8,380 nt of DNA from Flavobacteriaceae bacterium. Lineage in GTDB: Bacteria; Bacteroidota; Bacteroidia; Flavobacteriales; Flavobacteriaceae. The number at the start of each line of letters is the position of its first letter. Position 1 is the stretch's first letter. The notes under the pieces are model-generated. The model saw nothing but the letters and a program-made list of their open reading frames with translations. It ran no database searches and was not told the DNA's origin. The stretch is taken from positions 1-8,380 of the forward strand of contig JAGLDM010000261.1 of the NCBI GenBank assembly GCA_023145595.1, read 5' to 3'. The translations under genes and the position numbers were made by a program. Shown piece by piece: positions 1-7,472 of this stretch.

Positions 1-107
1 AATGACCCCGCCATGCGACTTCGTCTTTGGCGGGGCTGGTATCAATTTCCCCGTTGGGGAACACGAGCAGTCGGCTTAATTGAGTGCCATTGGTATAAAC
101 CCATATA
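1..107. other. GC-rich, hairpin-rich stretch of unknown nature at the window edge
   Basis: About 53% of the first 100 bases are G or C, against roughly a third in most of the window. Two GC-rich inverted repeats lie close together. CCCCGCCA (6-13) pairs with TGGCGGGG (28-35), and TTCCCC (47-52) pairs with GGGGAA (56-61) around a 3-base loop. Short open frames cross it. Plus frame 1 stays open from the window edge to a TAA at 106-108. One minus frame is also open to the edge, with normal-looking amino-acid composition but no ATG. I recognise none of them as a protein. It could be the end of a mobile element or REP-like repeat, a structured RNA, or a gene fragment. The sequence to the left would be needed to decide. 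Confidence 0.4.
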
Positions 108-353
108 ATGAATCGTATGAAAAAAATAATTTTAGGATTGGCAGTAATTACCTTTATTGGCGCATCATCTATCTCTTGTAAATGCGAAAAGAAAGAAACT
201 CAAACCAAACAAGATATAGCAACAGAACATACTTATGCCTGCCCAATGCAATGTGAAGGCGACAAAACATATACCGCCAAGAGCACGAAATGTCCTGAAT
301 GCAAAATGAGTTTAGTAGTTGTGAAACATGACATGAAAGGTCATTCTCACTAG
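108..353 (+). CDS. Small lipoprotein with heavy-metal-binding domain (HMBD)
   Basis: Encodes an 81-residue exported protein that probably binds copper or a similar soft metal in the periplasm or on a membrane surface. Residues 4-23 form a hydrophobic signal segment ending in SISC, a relaxed Bacteroidetes lipobox with Cys24 as the likely lipidated residue; another Cys follows at 26. Residues 43-70 match the HMBD pattern Y-x-C-P-M...C-P-x-C-x-M: Cys45, Met47, Cys49, Cys62, Cys65 and Met67. The usual Gly before the last Met is Lys here. The tail carries His74, His79 and His81. HMBD is best known as an extra module on CusB-type efflux proteins and copper ATPases; here it stands alone with no efflux gene in view. 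ATG117 (starting MKK) is an equally good, perhaps better, start, because it gives a standard signal peptide. Neither ATG has a Shine-Dalgarno sequence. The gene ends just before a strong terminator. Confidence 0.85.
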   Translation: MNRMKKIILGLAVITFIGASSISCKCEKKETQTKQDIATEHTYACPMQCEGDKTYTAKSTKCPECKMSLVVVKHDMKGHSH

Positions 354-372
354 ATTCTATTAATTAAAATAT

Positions 373-418
373 ACCCATAAAAAAAACTGCTTCTCACGAA
401 GCAGTTTTTTTTATGGGT
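373..418. terminator. Strong bidirectional intrinsic terminator
   Basis: A perfect 21-bp inverted repeat: ACCCAT, eight A and CTGCTTC (373-393), a TCAC loop (394-397), then GAAGCAG, eight T and ATGGGT (398-418). The GC-containing upper stem is CTGCTTC/GAAGCAG. It is followed by a T8 run when read on either strand, so it can stop transcription from both sides. It lies 20 bases after the metal-binding lipoprotein gene and 38 bases after the stop of the convergent foldase gene, which is where a shared terminator is expected. Confidence 0.93.
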
Positions 419-456
419 TTGACTCTTATCAGAAATCAATATTCTAAATACTATTT

Positions 457-2619
457 CTAGTACATACTACCTCTATAATCCTCTATCTCGTAAGCATCTT
501 TTAAAGCCTCACCAATTTGCGCAGACCTTCCTCTAAGCGCATTATACACTTTAGCCCTAGCAACACCATAATTAGGTAATTCTGGCGCAGCCTCTATTGA
601 AGATACTTCTATCGAAAACACTCCTTTTACACCTGCTATATTTTTATGTAAGACCCCAACTGCAGCACTGCTCATAGCACCAACGACTGCTGGCTCTGAA
701 CCAACTCCAGATAAAGTTGGACTTGCCAACGAAACTTTTGAAGCCACCTTTACATTTGTTCCTGCATTTTTAGCGATCTCATCTAAAGAAGATCCTTTCA
801 TTTTTTCTTTAATTAATTCTGCTTTCTTTTCATTCATTAAAATAGGACGAATTCTAGCCTGTACTTTAGACACAGGCGCTGACCCTTTCGGAGTTTTACC
901 AGAAAGCACTGCTACAACATACCCGTTATCTACATCAAACCTCTTAACGGTTCCTAAATCGTTTTCTACATTAAAAGCCCAGTTAACTATTTGTCTTTGA
1001 TTACCAATTAAACCAGGAACATTTTCATCTAATATTTTTAATCCAATAGCAGGTGCTAACTTATAGTCTTTCGCTTTTGTCAATTCAAACACATCAGCAC
1101 CAGAATCAACATCTGAAGCAAATATTTCTGCTTCTAAATAAAATTTATTTTCTGTTTCAACAGAAGGTGTAATTTCTCTAGCTAAGGTAATTAATTGTAC
1201 CGCTTTTTTATAAGTGGTTTGATCGTCAATTTTAATAATATGAAAACCGAATTTAGTTTCAACAACACCAACCGCTCCTTTTTTATTATCAAATAAATAA
1301 TTAGCAAAATCTACATCAAAGTTAGGAGAGAATGCCTGTGCTGATGATATCCAACCTATGTCTCCACCTTTCCCCTTGGTTCCGTCTGTATTTACTTCAT
1401 CTGCAATTTCAATAAATTTAGAAGAACTTCTTCTTACCAAATTATAAATACTGTCTGCAGTTTTCTTTGCTGCTTCTTTTGTTACGGTTGTAGCAGATCT
1501 TGTAGCTCCTTCAAATGAAATTAGGATATGTCTTGATTTTACTGAATCAGGCATTTGTTTCACTGCGTTAACCTTAGACACCTTAAAGAAACCTCTATCT
1601 TCATAAGGACCAACAATATCCCCAAGGTTTGCGTTAAATATTTCGTCTGCAATTTCAGTTGCTATGTAATTTTTAAATAAGAACCTGGAGTCATTTGGTA
1701 AATCAGACTTTGCTTCTTCTAAAAACACACTTGCTTCAGTTGCATTCCGTAATCCTTGAACGGTAATGTTGGTTTTAGCCGCATTACTGTACTCTTCTCT
1801 ATCTTCAATATAATTAGCAACTTCTTGCTTAATTGCAACTCTATCCTCTTCAGAAGCAACAACATTAAAACTTACATAGTTAATATCTCTTGATTCTTCT
1901 ACTTGAAATTCACTAGCATGCTTATCAATATATGCAACGTATTCTGAATTAGCAATTGTAATTAAACTATCTGAAATAGAACTATAAGGAACATAAACAT
2001 ACTTTGACGTTACCTTATTATTATCAAAAGTATAAGCTCTTTCACCTTCTTTTAACGTTGCGCTTAATCCTGCAGTTACAAGACCTTCATAAGTCGATTT
2101 TTTTAAATTCTGTCTTAAATCAGCTTCAGTTTCTAACCAACTTTGCCAAACATTGTATTCTTGAGAACCAGGAATTGAGCCTATAGCATCGTCTTTAAGA
2201 TTTGCTACATATTCCTTAACTTTTTCTTGATCAAACAAACCCGCCTCGTTCTGAAAAGCAGGATTTGTTTTAAAAAACGGTATAGCAATAATTGCCTGCC
2301 ACACATCCTCTTCGCCAACTACAATCCCAGCTTTCTCTAATTGGTCATCATAAATTTTATCTCCAACCAACTTATTCCACGCATCATTTTGCGCTTGCTG
2401 ATTTGAAGGATTTCTACTATTTGCCTTATAACCCTCAACTAAATTAGCAAAATCTTCTCTACTAATTGTTTCTCCATTCACCTCTCCTACAACATTCACT
2501 TTATTGCCTTGAAAAAAACTTTGGATAGACGACGGGTCTAACACAAAAGCTAACAATGCTAACCCAATAATAAGGATTAAAAAAACCGAACGTTCTCTAA
2601 TTTTTGATAAAATTGCCAT
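457..2619 (-). CDS. ppiD: PpiD/SurA-like membrane-anchored peptidyl-prolyl isomerase
   Basis: Encodes a 720-residue periplasmic folding factor expected to help newly exported proteins fold and reach the outer membrane. A short basic N-terminus is followed by one membrane helix (about residues 11-28), so it is an inner-membrane anchor with the bulk in the periplasm. A SurA-type N-terminal chaperone region covers about 35-200. The parvulin (PpiC) domain lies at about 360-466: it opens with SRHILISF, has GGDIGWIS in the middle and closes with FGFHIIKID, the usual rotamase signatures. The remaining C-terminal part of about 250 residues looks like a further chaperone region with no catalytic motif I can see. 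Length and layout fit the Bacteroidetes PpiD-like proteins, which are longer than E. coli PpiD (about 620). It is the last gene of the minus-strand block, 128 bases after the CNNM gene, possibly with its own promoter. The symbol follows architecture; orthology to E. coli PpiD is not proven. Confidence 0.9.
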   Translation of the reverse strand: MAILSKIRERSVFLILIIGLALLAFVLDPSSIQSFFQGNKVNVVGEVNGETISREDFANLVEGYKANSRNPSNQQAQNDAWNKLVGDKIYDDQLEKAGIVVGEEDVWQAIIAIPFFKTNPAFQNEAGLFDQEKVKEYVANLKDDAIGSIPGSQEYNVWQSWLETEADLRQNLKKSTYEGLVTAGLSATLKEGERAYTFDNNKVTSKYVYVPYSSISDSLITIANSEYVAYIDKHASEFQVEESRDINYVSFNVVASEEDRVAIKQEVANYIEDREEYSNAAKTNITVQGLRNATEASVFLEEAKSDLPNDSRFLFKNYIATEIADEIFNANLGDIVGPYEDRGFFKVSKVNAVKQMPDSVKSRHILISFEGATRSATTVTKEAAKKTADSIYNLVRRSSSKFIEIADEVNTDGTKGKGGDIGWISSAQAFSPNFDVDFANYLFDNKKGAVGVVETKFGFHIIKIDDQTTYKKAVQLITLAREITPSVETENKFYLEAEIFASDVDSGADVFELTKAKDYKLAPAIGLKILDENVPGLIGNQRQIVNWAFNVENDLGTVKRFDVDNGYVVAVLSGKTPKGSAPVSKVQARIRPILMNEKKAELIKEKMKGSSLDEIAKNAGTNVKVASKVSLASPTLSGVGSEPAVVGAMSSAAVGVLHKNIAGVKGVFSIEVSSIEAAPELPNYGVARAKVYNALRGRSAQIGEALKDAYEIEDYRGSMY

Positions 2620-2648
2620 TTAATATATTTTCTTTAAAATTCTATGTG

Positions 2649-2679
2649 CGAAAATACAATTAAGAATTGAAATATAAAA
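2649..2679 (-). promoter_or_regulatory. Possible Bacteroidetes-type promoter for the ppiD-like gene
   Basis: On the minus strand TATTTTCG (2656 down to 2649) matches the TANNTTTG -7 consensus at all fixed positions except one (C for T). TTTT lies exactly 19 bases upstream, where TTTG is expected. The predicted transcript would start about 25 bases before the ATG. The match is imperfect and the region is AT-rich, so chance is a real alternative. Confidence 0.4.
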
Positions 2680-2702
2680 GTGATTAATCCAATAAAATAA
2701 GG

Positions 2703-2735
2703 TGAAAATCAAGAGGCTTAAGCCTTTCATTTTCA
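2703..2735 (-). terminator. Palindromic hairpin after the CNNM gene, possible weak terminator
   Basis: Outer arms TGAAAAT (2703-2709) and ATTTTCA (2729-2735) enclose a perfect 12-base palindrome AGGCTTAAGCCT (2714-2725), separated by small asymmetric internal loops. It begins 12 bases after the CNNM stop codon. Read on the minus strand it is followed by CCTTATTTTATT, a broken rather than clean U-run, so termination is probably partial. The palindrome could instead be a protein-binding site ahead of the ppiD-like gene. Confidence 0.45.
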
Positions 2736-2747
2736 GATAAAACTCAA

Positions 2748-4013
2748 TTACTCTTCCTTAGGAAAAACCTTCAAGCACACCCTCTCTACTTTAGAAGATG
2801 AAGCCTTTAAGATAGAGAATTTTAAATTTTGAATTTCGATAATTTCTTTCTCTTGCGGTATATTTTCTGAATGATAAACAATCAAGCCACCTAGCGTTTC
2901 ATACGATTCGTCTTCTGGCAATTCTAAACCGTACGTTTCGTTAAGATAATCTACTTCAAGCCTTGCAGACAGTTCATATTCATACTTGCTATTTTTTTTT
3001 TCGACTAGTTCTATATAATCATGCTCATCTTCAATTTCACCAAATAATTCTTCAACAATATCCTCTACGGTAAGCAATCCAGAAGTCCCCCCATACTCAT
3101 CTAAAACAACTGCAATGCTTTTTTTCTTTTTTATTAAAACATTTAACGCGTCATTAATCATCATACTTTCAGGAATAAACTCTACAGGCATCAAAATTGA
3201 ACGCAAACTTTTAGGTTTTTTAAACATATCAAAAGCATGAACATAACCCACAATTTCATCCAAAGAATTTTTATAAACAATAATTTTTGAATATCCAGTC
3301 TCTATAAATAAGTTTTTAGTTGAGGAAATAGACTCTCCAATATCGACTGCTAAAATTTCAATTCTAGGAATCATAACTTCCCTTGATTTTACATCTTGAA
3401 ATTCAAGCGCATTTTGAAATATTTGGATTTCTGAGTCTAAATTTACTGACTGATCAGATTTTTCAACTTGCTCTGTTATATAAGATTCTAACTCGGCCTT
3501 GCTAAATTCTGTTTGCTCCTCAGACAACCCCGAATTGAACAAAACACGTAAGAAAAAATCAGTAATAGTAGTAATAAATTCACTCAATAAATGAAATAAT
3601 ATAAAAAACACATAGGCTGGAACTGCAAATATTTTAAGAAATTCATCTGCATAAATTCTAAATATAGCCTTCGGAATAAACTCTGCTGTAATCAAAATAA
3701 CAATGGTTGAAACCAATGTTTGGATAAGTAGTGTCGTAAATTCATTAAAAACGTCTTGTGGTAAAAAACCAACCAGAAAATCGCCCATAAAAAAACTATA
3801 AACAACCAGCGCTATATTATTACCTATCAGCATGGTTGTAATAAATTTAGATGGTTTTTGAGTTAGTTTTGTTAAGACTTTAGCAATAAACCCCTCTCGC
3901 TTTTTCTCTAATTCGATATGCATTTTATTTGCAGACACAAATGCGATCTCCATTCCAGAAAAAAAAGCGGATAATAAAATTGAACTAATAATTACAATAA
4001 TTTGTAATTCCAT
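2748..4013 (-). CDS. CNNM/DUF21 membrane protein with CBS pair and CorC domain
   Basis: Encodes a 421-residue inner-membrane protein of the CNNM/CorB family, often labelled 'hemolysin family' or TlyC. Characterised CNNM/CorB relatives transport or regulate Mg2+; the hemolysin name is historical. The DUF21 membrane domain covers about residues 1-190, with SAFFSGMEIAFVSAN in the first helix, TMLIGNNIALV near residue 60 and AEFIPKAIFRIYAD near 110, all family hallmarks. A CBS pair follows at about 207-325, starting at DVKSREVMIPR and ending with LDEYGGTSGLLTVEDIVEE and an acidic stretch. CBS pairs in this family bind adenine nucleotides. A CorC/HlyC domain occupies about 340-420. It starts 8 bases after the preceding 63-residue gene's stop, so it is co-transcribed. 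It resembles flavobacterial GldE, but no gldD neighbour is present, so I do not call it a gliding gene. Confidence 0.9.
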   Translation of the reverse strand: MELQIIVIISSILLSAFFSGMEIAFVSANKMHIELEKKREGFIAKVLTKLTQKPSKFITTMLIGNNIALVVYSFFMGDFLVGFLPQDVFNEFTTLLIQTLVSTIVILITAEFIPKAIFRIYADEFLKIFAVPAYVFFILFHLLSEFITTITDFFLRVLFNSGLSEEQTEFSKAELESYITEQVEKSDQSVNLDSEIQIFQNALEFQDVKSREVMIPRIEILAVDIGESISSTKNLFIETGYSKIIVYKNSLDEIVGYVHAFDMFKKPKSLRSILMPVEFIPESMMINDALNVLIKKKKSIAVVLDEYGGTSGLLTVEDIVEELFGEIEDEHDYIELVEKKNSKYEYELSARLEVDYLNETYGLELPEDESYETLGGLIVYHSENIPQEKEIIEIQNLKFSILKASSSKVERVCLKVFPKEE

Positions 4014-4021
4014 AGCTATTC

Positions 4022-4213
4022 TTAGTTTTGGTTTAAACGGTCTTCTCTTTTCTTTCTGAAATTTCTTCTAAAAAAGAACATAAAAACAGCTAACACCATT
4101 AATATTAAATATGTCCACCAACCTTCTTCTGCACGTTCTTCAAAAGCGGTATATCCAAACAACCCTGCAACCACCAAATATCCCATTTCAAATATTTTTC
4201 CTACTTTATTCAT
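4022..4213 (-). CDS. Small two-helix membrane protein of unknown function
   Basis: Encodes 63 residues that I cannot assign to a characterised family. Two hydrophobic segments are visible: about residues 8-23 (MGYLVVAGLFGYTAF is the core) and about 34-49 (TYLILMVLAVFMFFF). They are joined by an acidic turn (EERAEEG) and followed by a strongly basic tail (RRNFRKKREDRLNQ). The basic tail and short acidic loop suggest a hairpin in the inner membrane with both ends in the cytoplasm. Its ATG shares one base with the stop codon of lptC (TAATG), and the next gene starts 8 bases after its end. Such tight packing supports a genuine, translationally coupled gene rather than a chance frame. Co-expression with LptC and the CNNM protein points to an envelope role, but that is inference from position only. 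Confidence 0.8.
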   Translation of the reverse strand: MNKVGKIFEMGYLVVAGLFGYTAFEERAEEGWWTYLILMVLAVFMFFFRRNFRKKREDRLNQN

Positions 4214-4782
4214 TAGTCTTCAGTTTTGTTTAAATAAATTGTACCTCTATTGTTTTTCGCCATAAATTGACTTAAATCTTCGTTTGCGTCAAAACCTGTA
4301 CCTCGTATGGTATCAGTATCTGTATATAGTATGAATGGTTTTTCCGTATAAAAATACTTTATTCTTTGATCCCAAAAAAGTTGTTCTGTAAGTAACTTTT
4401 TACGCTCTTTAAAATTTTCGATTTCAACATTTCCTTTTATTTCTGAAATACTCGTTTTTGAATACGAAATAGCATAATCTCCAATTATAACAAGAGAATC
4501 TTTGCTGTTTTCAAAACTCACAACACGGACCCCTTCTGGGAATTCTGAATATGGGTGTGCCTTTCTATTGCTGAAGTCAAACAATAAAGGAGCGGTGAAT
4601 CTCATATCTACCCTCCCTGAATCTGTATGAATATTATACACGTTTTTTGCAACACCAATAGGCAGGTTTTTGTCTGCAAGAAAATCACGAACCTTCTCGA
4701 GATCATTTGTACAAGAAAAAAGCATTACCGTTATACCTATAACAGCAATGCTTTTTATAATATTATCAATCCATTTAGTCAT
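4213..4782 (-). CDS. lptC: LPS export protein LptC, lipoprotein form
   Basis: Encodes a 189-residue LptC: the bitopic or lipid-anchored periplasmic partner of the LptB2FG transporter that passes lipopolysaccharide to LptA on its way to the outer membrane. The N-terminal hydrophobic stretch (about 8-22) ends in LFSC, a lipobox with Cys24, so this version is probably lipid-anchored, as is common in Bacteroidetes, whereas E. coli LptC keeps an uncleaved helix. The rest is beta-rich and carries the pattern seen in LptC/OstA-like proteins, notably LLTEQLFWDQ (about 130-139), then a stretch ending DTIRGTGFDANEDLSQF (about 157-173). Length is near the family norm. It starts 30 bases after the TPR gene ends and its stop overlaps the next start by one base. 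No other lpt genes are in the window. Confidence 0.87.
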   Translation of the reverse strand: MTKWIDNIIKSIAVIGITVMLFSCTNDLEKVRDFLADKNLPIGVAKNVYNIHTDSGRVDMRFTAPLLFDFSNRKAHPYSEFPEGVRVVSFENSKDSLVIIGDYAISYSKTSISEIKGNVEIENFKERKKLLTEQLFWDQRIKYFYTEKPFILYTDTDTIRGTGFDANEDLSQFMAKNNRGTIYLNKTED

Positions 4783-4812
4783 TGAACAAATGTACTAAAT
4801 AATTTTTCTAAT

Positions 4813-6171
4813 CTATCTCATTTCTACCTTTACGGTTTCACCGATCCAACATCCAATATCAAAAGAATCACCTTCTTTAATTCCATCTGCAAACCCCATC
4901 GCTTTTGTTGGAATATTCGATTGGTAATTTTTAATATATCTTCTTGCCACAGAACCTATACTTGGATCTACAGCAGCTGCTCTTTTTGCTTTATTAAGCG
5001 CCGCAACGTAAACCATTCGTTTTGCAAACTCATTATCACCACAACTATTTGCACTAGATGCATATAACGAAGATATCAGTAAATAAGCCTTTCCATAACT
5101 TCCATTGCTTTGAATAGCCTTTCTTGCATATTTACGAGCAACTGATTTCTGACCTCTTCTAGCCATATCTTGAGCTACTGATAACAAATATTTTGCTTTT
5201 CGAATTGGATCAACTTCCAAGTCAATTGCTTTTTTACGCATTTTTAAAGCCTCGGATTTTTTACCATTCTTTTCTAAAATTCCAGACAAGAAAATATACG
5301 AATCCGAAGATGGGTCTGCCTTTGCATACGCCTTTGCCAACTCCTCATACAAAAGGTCTCCTGTACATTCTTTAGCAAACATTCTAGATACCGAACGTCT
5401 TAACCATTGCGAATCACTTCTATGAGCCTCAAAATCTCCTCTATACAATGGTATCAACCTTTCACAAGTTAACAATTCTTCAATTTTTTGATCCAAAGTA
5501 GCCCCAACAATACCTATGTTCTTAAGGGTTCCTACAGCAATCCTCTTAGACTTTGCTTCTTTTTTACTTAAAACAGTTCCACTTTCTTCTTTCTTTAAAA
5601 GTCCGTTTAGTCTCAATTGATATTTTCCCATCTTCACCTCTAAAGACTCATTAATATCATCATAAGTATCTAATATTTTCTGAACATTGGTATCCTTATT
5701 TAGATCTAATATTATACCAAAATATAATGCTATATTTTTAACAGACATTCCAGAAGGGTCCGCCAAGTATGCTTTCTCTAAATGATGAAACATCTCTTCT
5801 TCGGTGTACCCAGTTTTTCTTAAGAAGGTTACCATATCACTATATACCTTTCCTAAATCTTTAGAAAAATAGAGAATCCTTGTATCAACAATTTTACTAT
5901 ATAATTTTACAGCTTTTTCTTTCTGACCTTTAACTAACAAATCATCCGCAACCTTGACACCATATTTATAAATATTAACAGATAACGTTGGGCAATTTTC
6001 CATTAAATTCATTAACCTTTTTTCCGCCTCAACAAAGTTTTTTGATTGAATATCTCCTTTATATAAATTATATTCTACAGTGCACATTTGTGAGTCAACA
6101 TCTTGAGCCTTGATATTTGCAGTAACACAAATCAAGAATATCCCCGTTATTAAATATGTGATTTTTTTCAT
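4813..6171 (-). CDS. Exported tetratricopeptide-repeat protein
   Basis: Encodes 452 residues with a Sec signal peptide (MKK then a hydrophobic core; likely cleavage after Ala22, before Gln23), so it acts in the periplasm or at a membrane surface. The rest is almost wholly helical, with TPR-like pairs. The clearest are about residues 290-356, where motifs such as AKYLLSVAQDMARRGQKSVA and ARKAIQSNGSYGKAYLLIS sit, and a degenerate set at about 45-135 (for example LEKAYLADPS). TPR domains bind partner proteins; no catalytic motif is visible. The C-terminal 40 residues (FADGIKEGDSFDIGCWIGE) look non-TPR and may be a small terminal cap. It lies 17 bases after the barrel gene and 30 before lptC, so all three are likely on one message. 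The exact role is unknown; a scaffold in envelope assembly is a reasonable guess. Confidence 0.82.
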   Translation of the reverse strand: MKKITYLITGIFLICVTANIKAQDVDSQMCTVEYNLYKGDIQSKNFVEAEKRLMNLMENCPTLSVNIYKYGVKVADDLLVKGQKEKAVKLYSKIVDTRILYFSKDLGKVYSDMVTFLRKTGYTEEEMFHHLEKAYLADPSGMSVKNIALYFGIILDLNKDTNVQKILDTYDDINESLEVKMGKYQLRLNGLLKKEESGTVLSKKEAKSKRIAVGTLKNIGIVGATLDQKIEELLTCERLIPLYRGDFEAHRSDSQWLRRSVSRMFAKECTGDLLYEELAKAYAKADPSSDSYIFLSGILEKNGKKSEALKMRKKAIDLEVDPIRKAKYLLSVAQDMARRGQKSVARKYARKAIQSNGSYGKAYLLISSLYASSANSCGDNEFAKRMVYVAALNKAKRAAAVDPSIGSVARRYIKNYQSNIPTKAMGFADGIKEGDSFDIGCWIGETVKVEMR

Positions 6172-6188
6172 TATAACTTTATTTTATA

Positions 6189-7472
6189 TTAATTAATTGC
6201 TCGTTTTTTGAACCATTTATTCGCTAATGTAAGTCCTAGCCTAAAATTAAAGAAATTCTCTTTAATCAATCCATTGTCTGTGGTGCCTTTTGTTCCCAAT
6301 TCAAATCCTAAATTTAATTTAGAGAATTGAACCCCTACTGGTAACCCTACACCAAAAGATATGCCATAAGCATTTATTGGTGTAAAATCTGTTCCGTTTC
6401 CAGAACCAGCAACTAGCATTCCCGACTTATTTAAGTTAAATCCCCATCTATATATTACACGATGCCAATAACTTGAAATAGAATTATATCTTGGTAAATA
6501 AAATCCACCAACTGCCAAATTCGATGCCGAATCATACCTTAGTTTCGGATTATAGGTTGCTAAATTGCCCGTTATTTCAATCGCTTCTCTAAAACTATAG
6601 TCAACACCAGCAGACCATTTGTTTTTTTTACCAACACTAATACCTAAACCTGTCTTTAAAGGTGTTTTGTAATCTCCTGTAGATGCTGATTTAAATAGAG
6701 TATCTCTTGGCACCCCTAATCCTGTAATATCTAAAGCATATAAAAACTCTGTTCCTTCAGATTTCAACGAAGACCCCATGCCAACGTTTACACCCAAATT
6801 CAAATACCTGTTTTTCTTTAATTTTTTATTATAAATTAGTCCTGCTTCAAAATTAAATCCATCTACCGTTGAAGAATTCACATATTTTGTACCAAACTGA
6901 ACACCTGCTACTTGATGTAAAACACTATTCTCAACGGCTCCAAATATATATTCACTTTCCACCCCTAAACTCAATCCTTTTAAAACTTCATATCCAGCAC
7001 CTAAAAAAACTCGATTAGTCCCACCTGTACCTTCAAAAACAGAGAATTCTGACACATCACCATTTCCATCATAAACAAGATCTTCAATAGTATAACCCGT
7101 AGTTGTGTTTGGTTGTAAGCCAAAAGCCAAACCACCTTTTGGCCCTATGGGAATTCCCATTGCTATATAAGACAAATATGCATTTGAAGATATTCCATTT
7201 CCGTTATCATCTTTAAATGAGGATGCACTATTTTGCATTGCAATTGTATATGCTGTTAAAACTAAAGAGGCATACGAAGCTGGATTATTAAAATACAAGT
7301 TGTTATAATTAACACTCGACACTCCAACGCCACCCATACTCATTTCTTCAACTGTTCTTTGCGGAACAGCATCTCCAATTCCTAAACCTGAATAAGGCGA
7401 AGAGTCTAATGCTTGAGAAAACCCTTGTATGCTAAAAAATATTAATATTAACCCTAATAAATTCCTAATCAT
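6189..7472 (-). CDS. Outer-membrane beta-barrel protein, FadL-like architecture
   Basis: Encodes 427 residues with a signal peptide (hydrophobic residues 4-15, likely cleavage after Ser19 before Gln20). The mature start has SPYSGLGIGD followed by SMGGVGVS, a pattern seen in Bacteroidetes proteins related to the FadL/aromatic-hydrocarbon transport family of outer-membrane barrels. The remainder is built of alternating short hydrophobic and polar stretches rich in G, Y, N and F, as in beta-barrel strands, and the final part includes ENFFNFRLGLTLANKWF, a strand-like end with aromatics. I cannot name the substrate, and uptake is not shown. The ATG lies inside the 3' end of coaX (8-base overlap), so translation is probably coupled. 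Its neighbour is the TPR gene 17 bases downstream, suggesting the two products act together. Confidence 0.82.
   Translation of the reverse strand: MIRNLLGLILIFFSIQGFSQALDSSPYSGLGIGDAVPQRTVEEMSMGGVGVSSVNYNNLYFNNPASYASLVLTAYTIAMQNSASSFKDDNGNGISSNAYLSYIAMGIPIGPKGGLAFGLQPNTTTGYTIEDLVYDGNGDVSEFSVFEGTGGTNRVFLGAGYEVLKGLSLGVESEYIFGAVENSVLHQVAGVQFGTKYVNSSTVDGFNFEAGLIYNKKLKKNRYLNLGVNVGMGSSLKSEGTEFLYALDITGLGVPRDTLFKSASTGDYKTPLKTGLGISVGKKNKWSAGVDYSFREAIEITGNLATYNPKLRYDSASNLAVGGFYLPRYNSISSYWHRVIYRWGFNLNKSGMLVAGSGNGTDFTPINAYGISFGVGLPVGVQFSKLNLGFELGTKGTTDNGLIKENFFNFRLGLTLANKWFKKRAIN

Noticed and set aside
70..100. Loose likeness of the CGGCTTAATTGAG stretch to part of an integron attC site
   Set aside because: No matching pair of RYYYAAC and GTTRRRY core sites or bulged attC hairpin could be placed, and no integrase or cassette is present.
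1..107. A protein-coding fragment in plus frame 1 coupled to the metal-binding lipoprotein by TAATG
   Set aside because: The translation is Trp/Arg-rich and unfamiliar, and competing frames are open too; kept only as a possibility in the findings.
2004..2186. Plus-strand open frame of 60 codons inside the ppiD-like gene
   Set aside because: It lies wholly antisense to a well-supported 720-residue protein, has low-complexity Leu-rich composition and shows no start context or domain.
2748..4013. Naming the CNNM protein a hemolysin or the gliding protein GldE
   Set aside because: The hemolysin label is historical for this family, and gldD, the usual neighbour of gldE, is absent.
4787..4794. 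TACATTTG on the minus strand just before lptC, matching the -7 promoter consensus
   Set aside because: It ends only 4 bases before the ATG, so the start site would fall on the start codon, and no TTTG lies 19 bases upstream.
5193..5375. Plus-strand open frame of 60 codons inside the TPR gene
   Set aside because: Antisense to the TPR protein, with no recognisable domain and the composition of a shadow frame.
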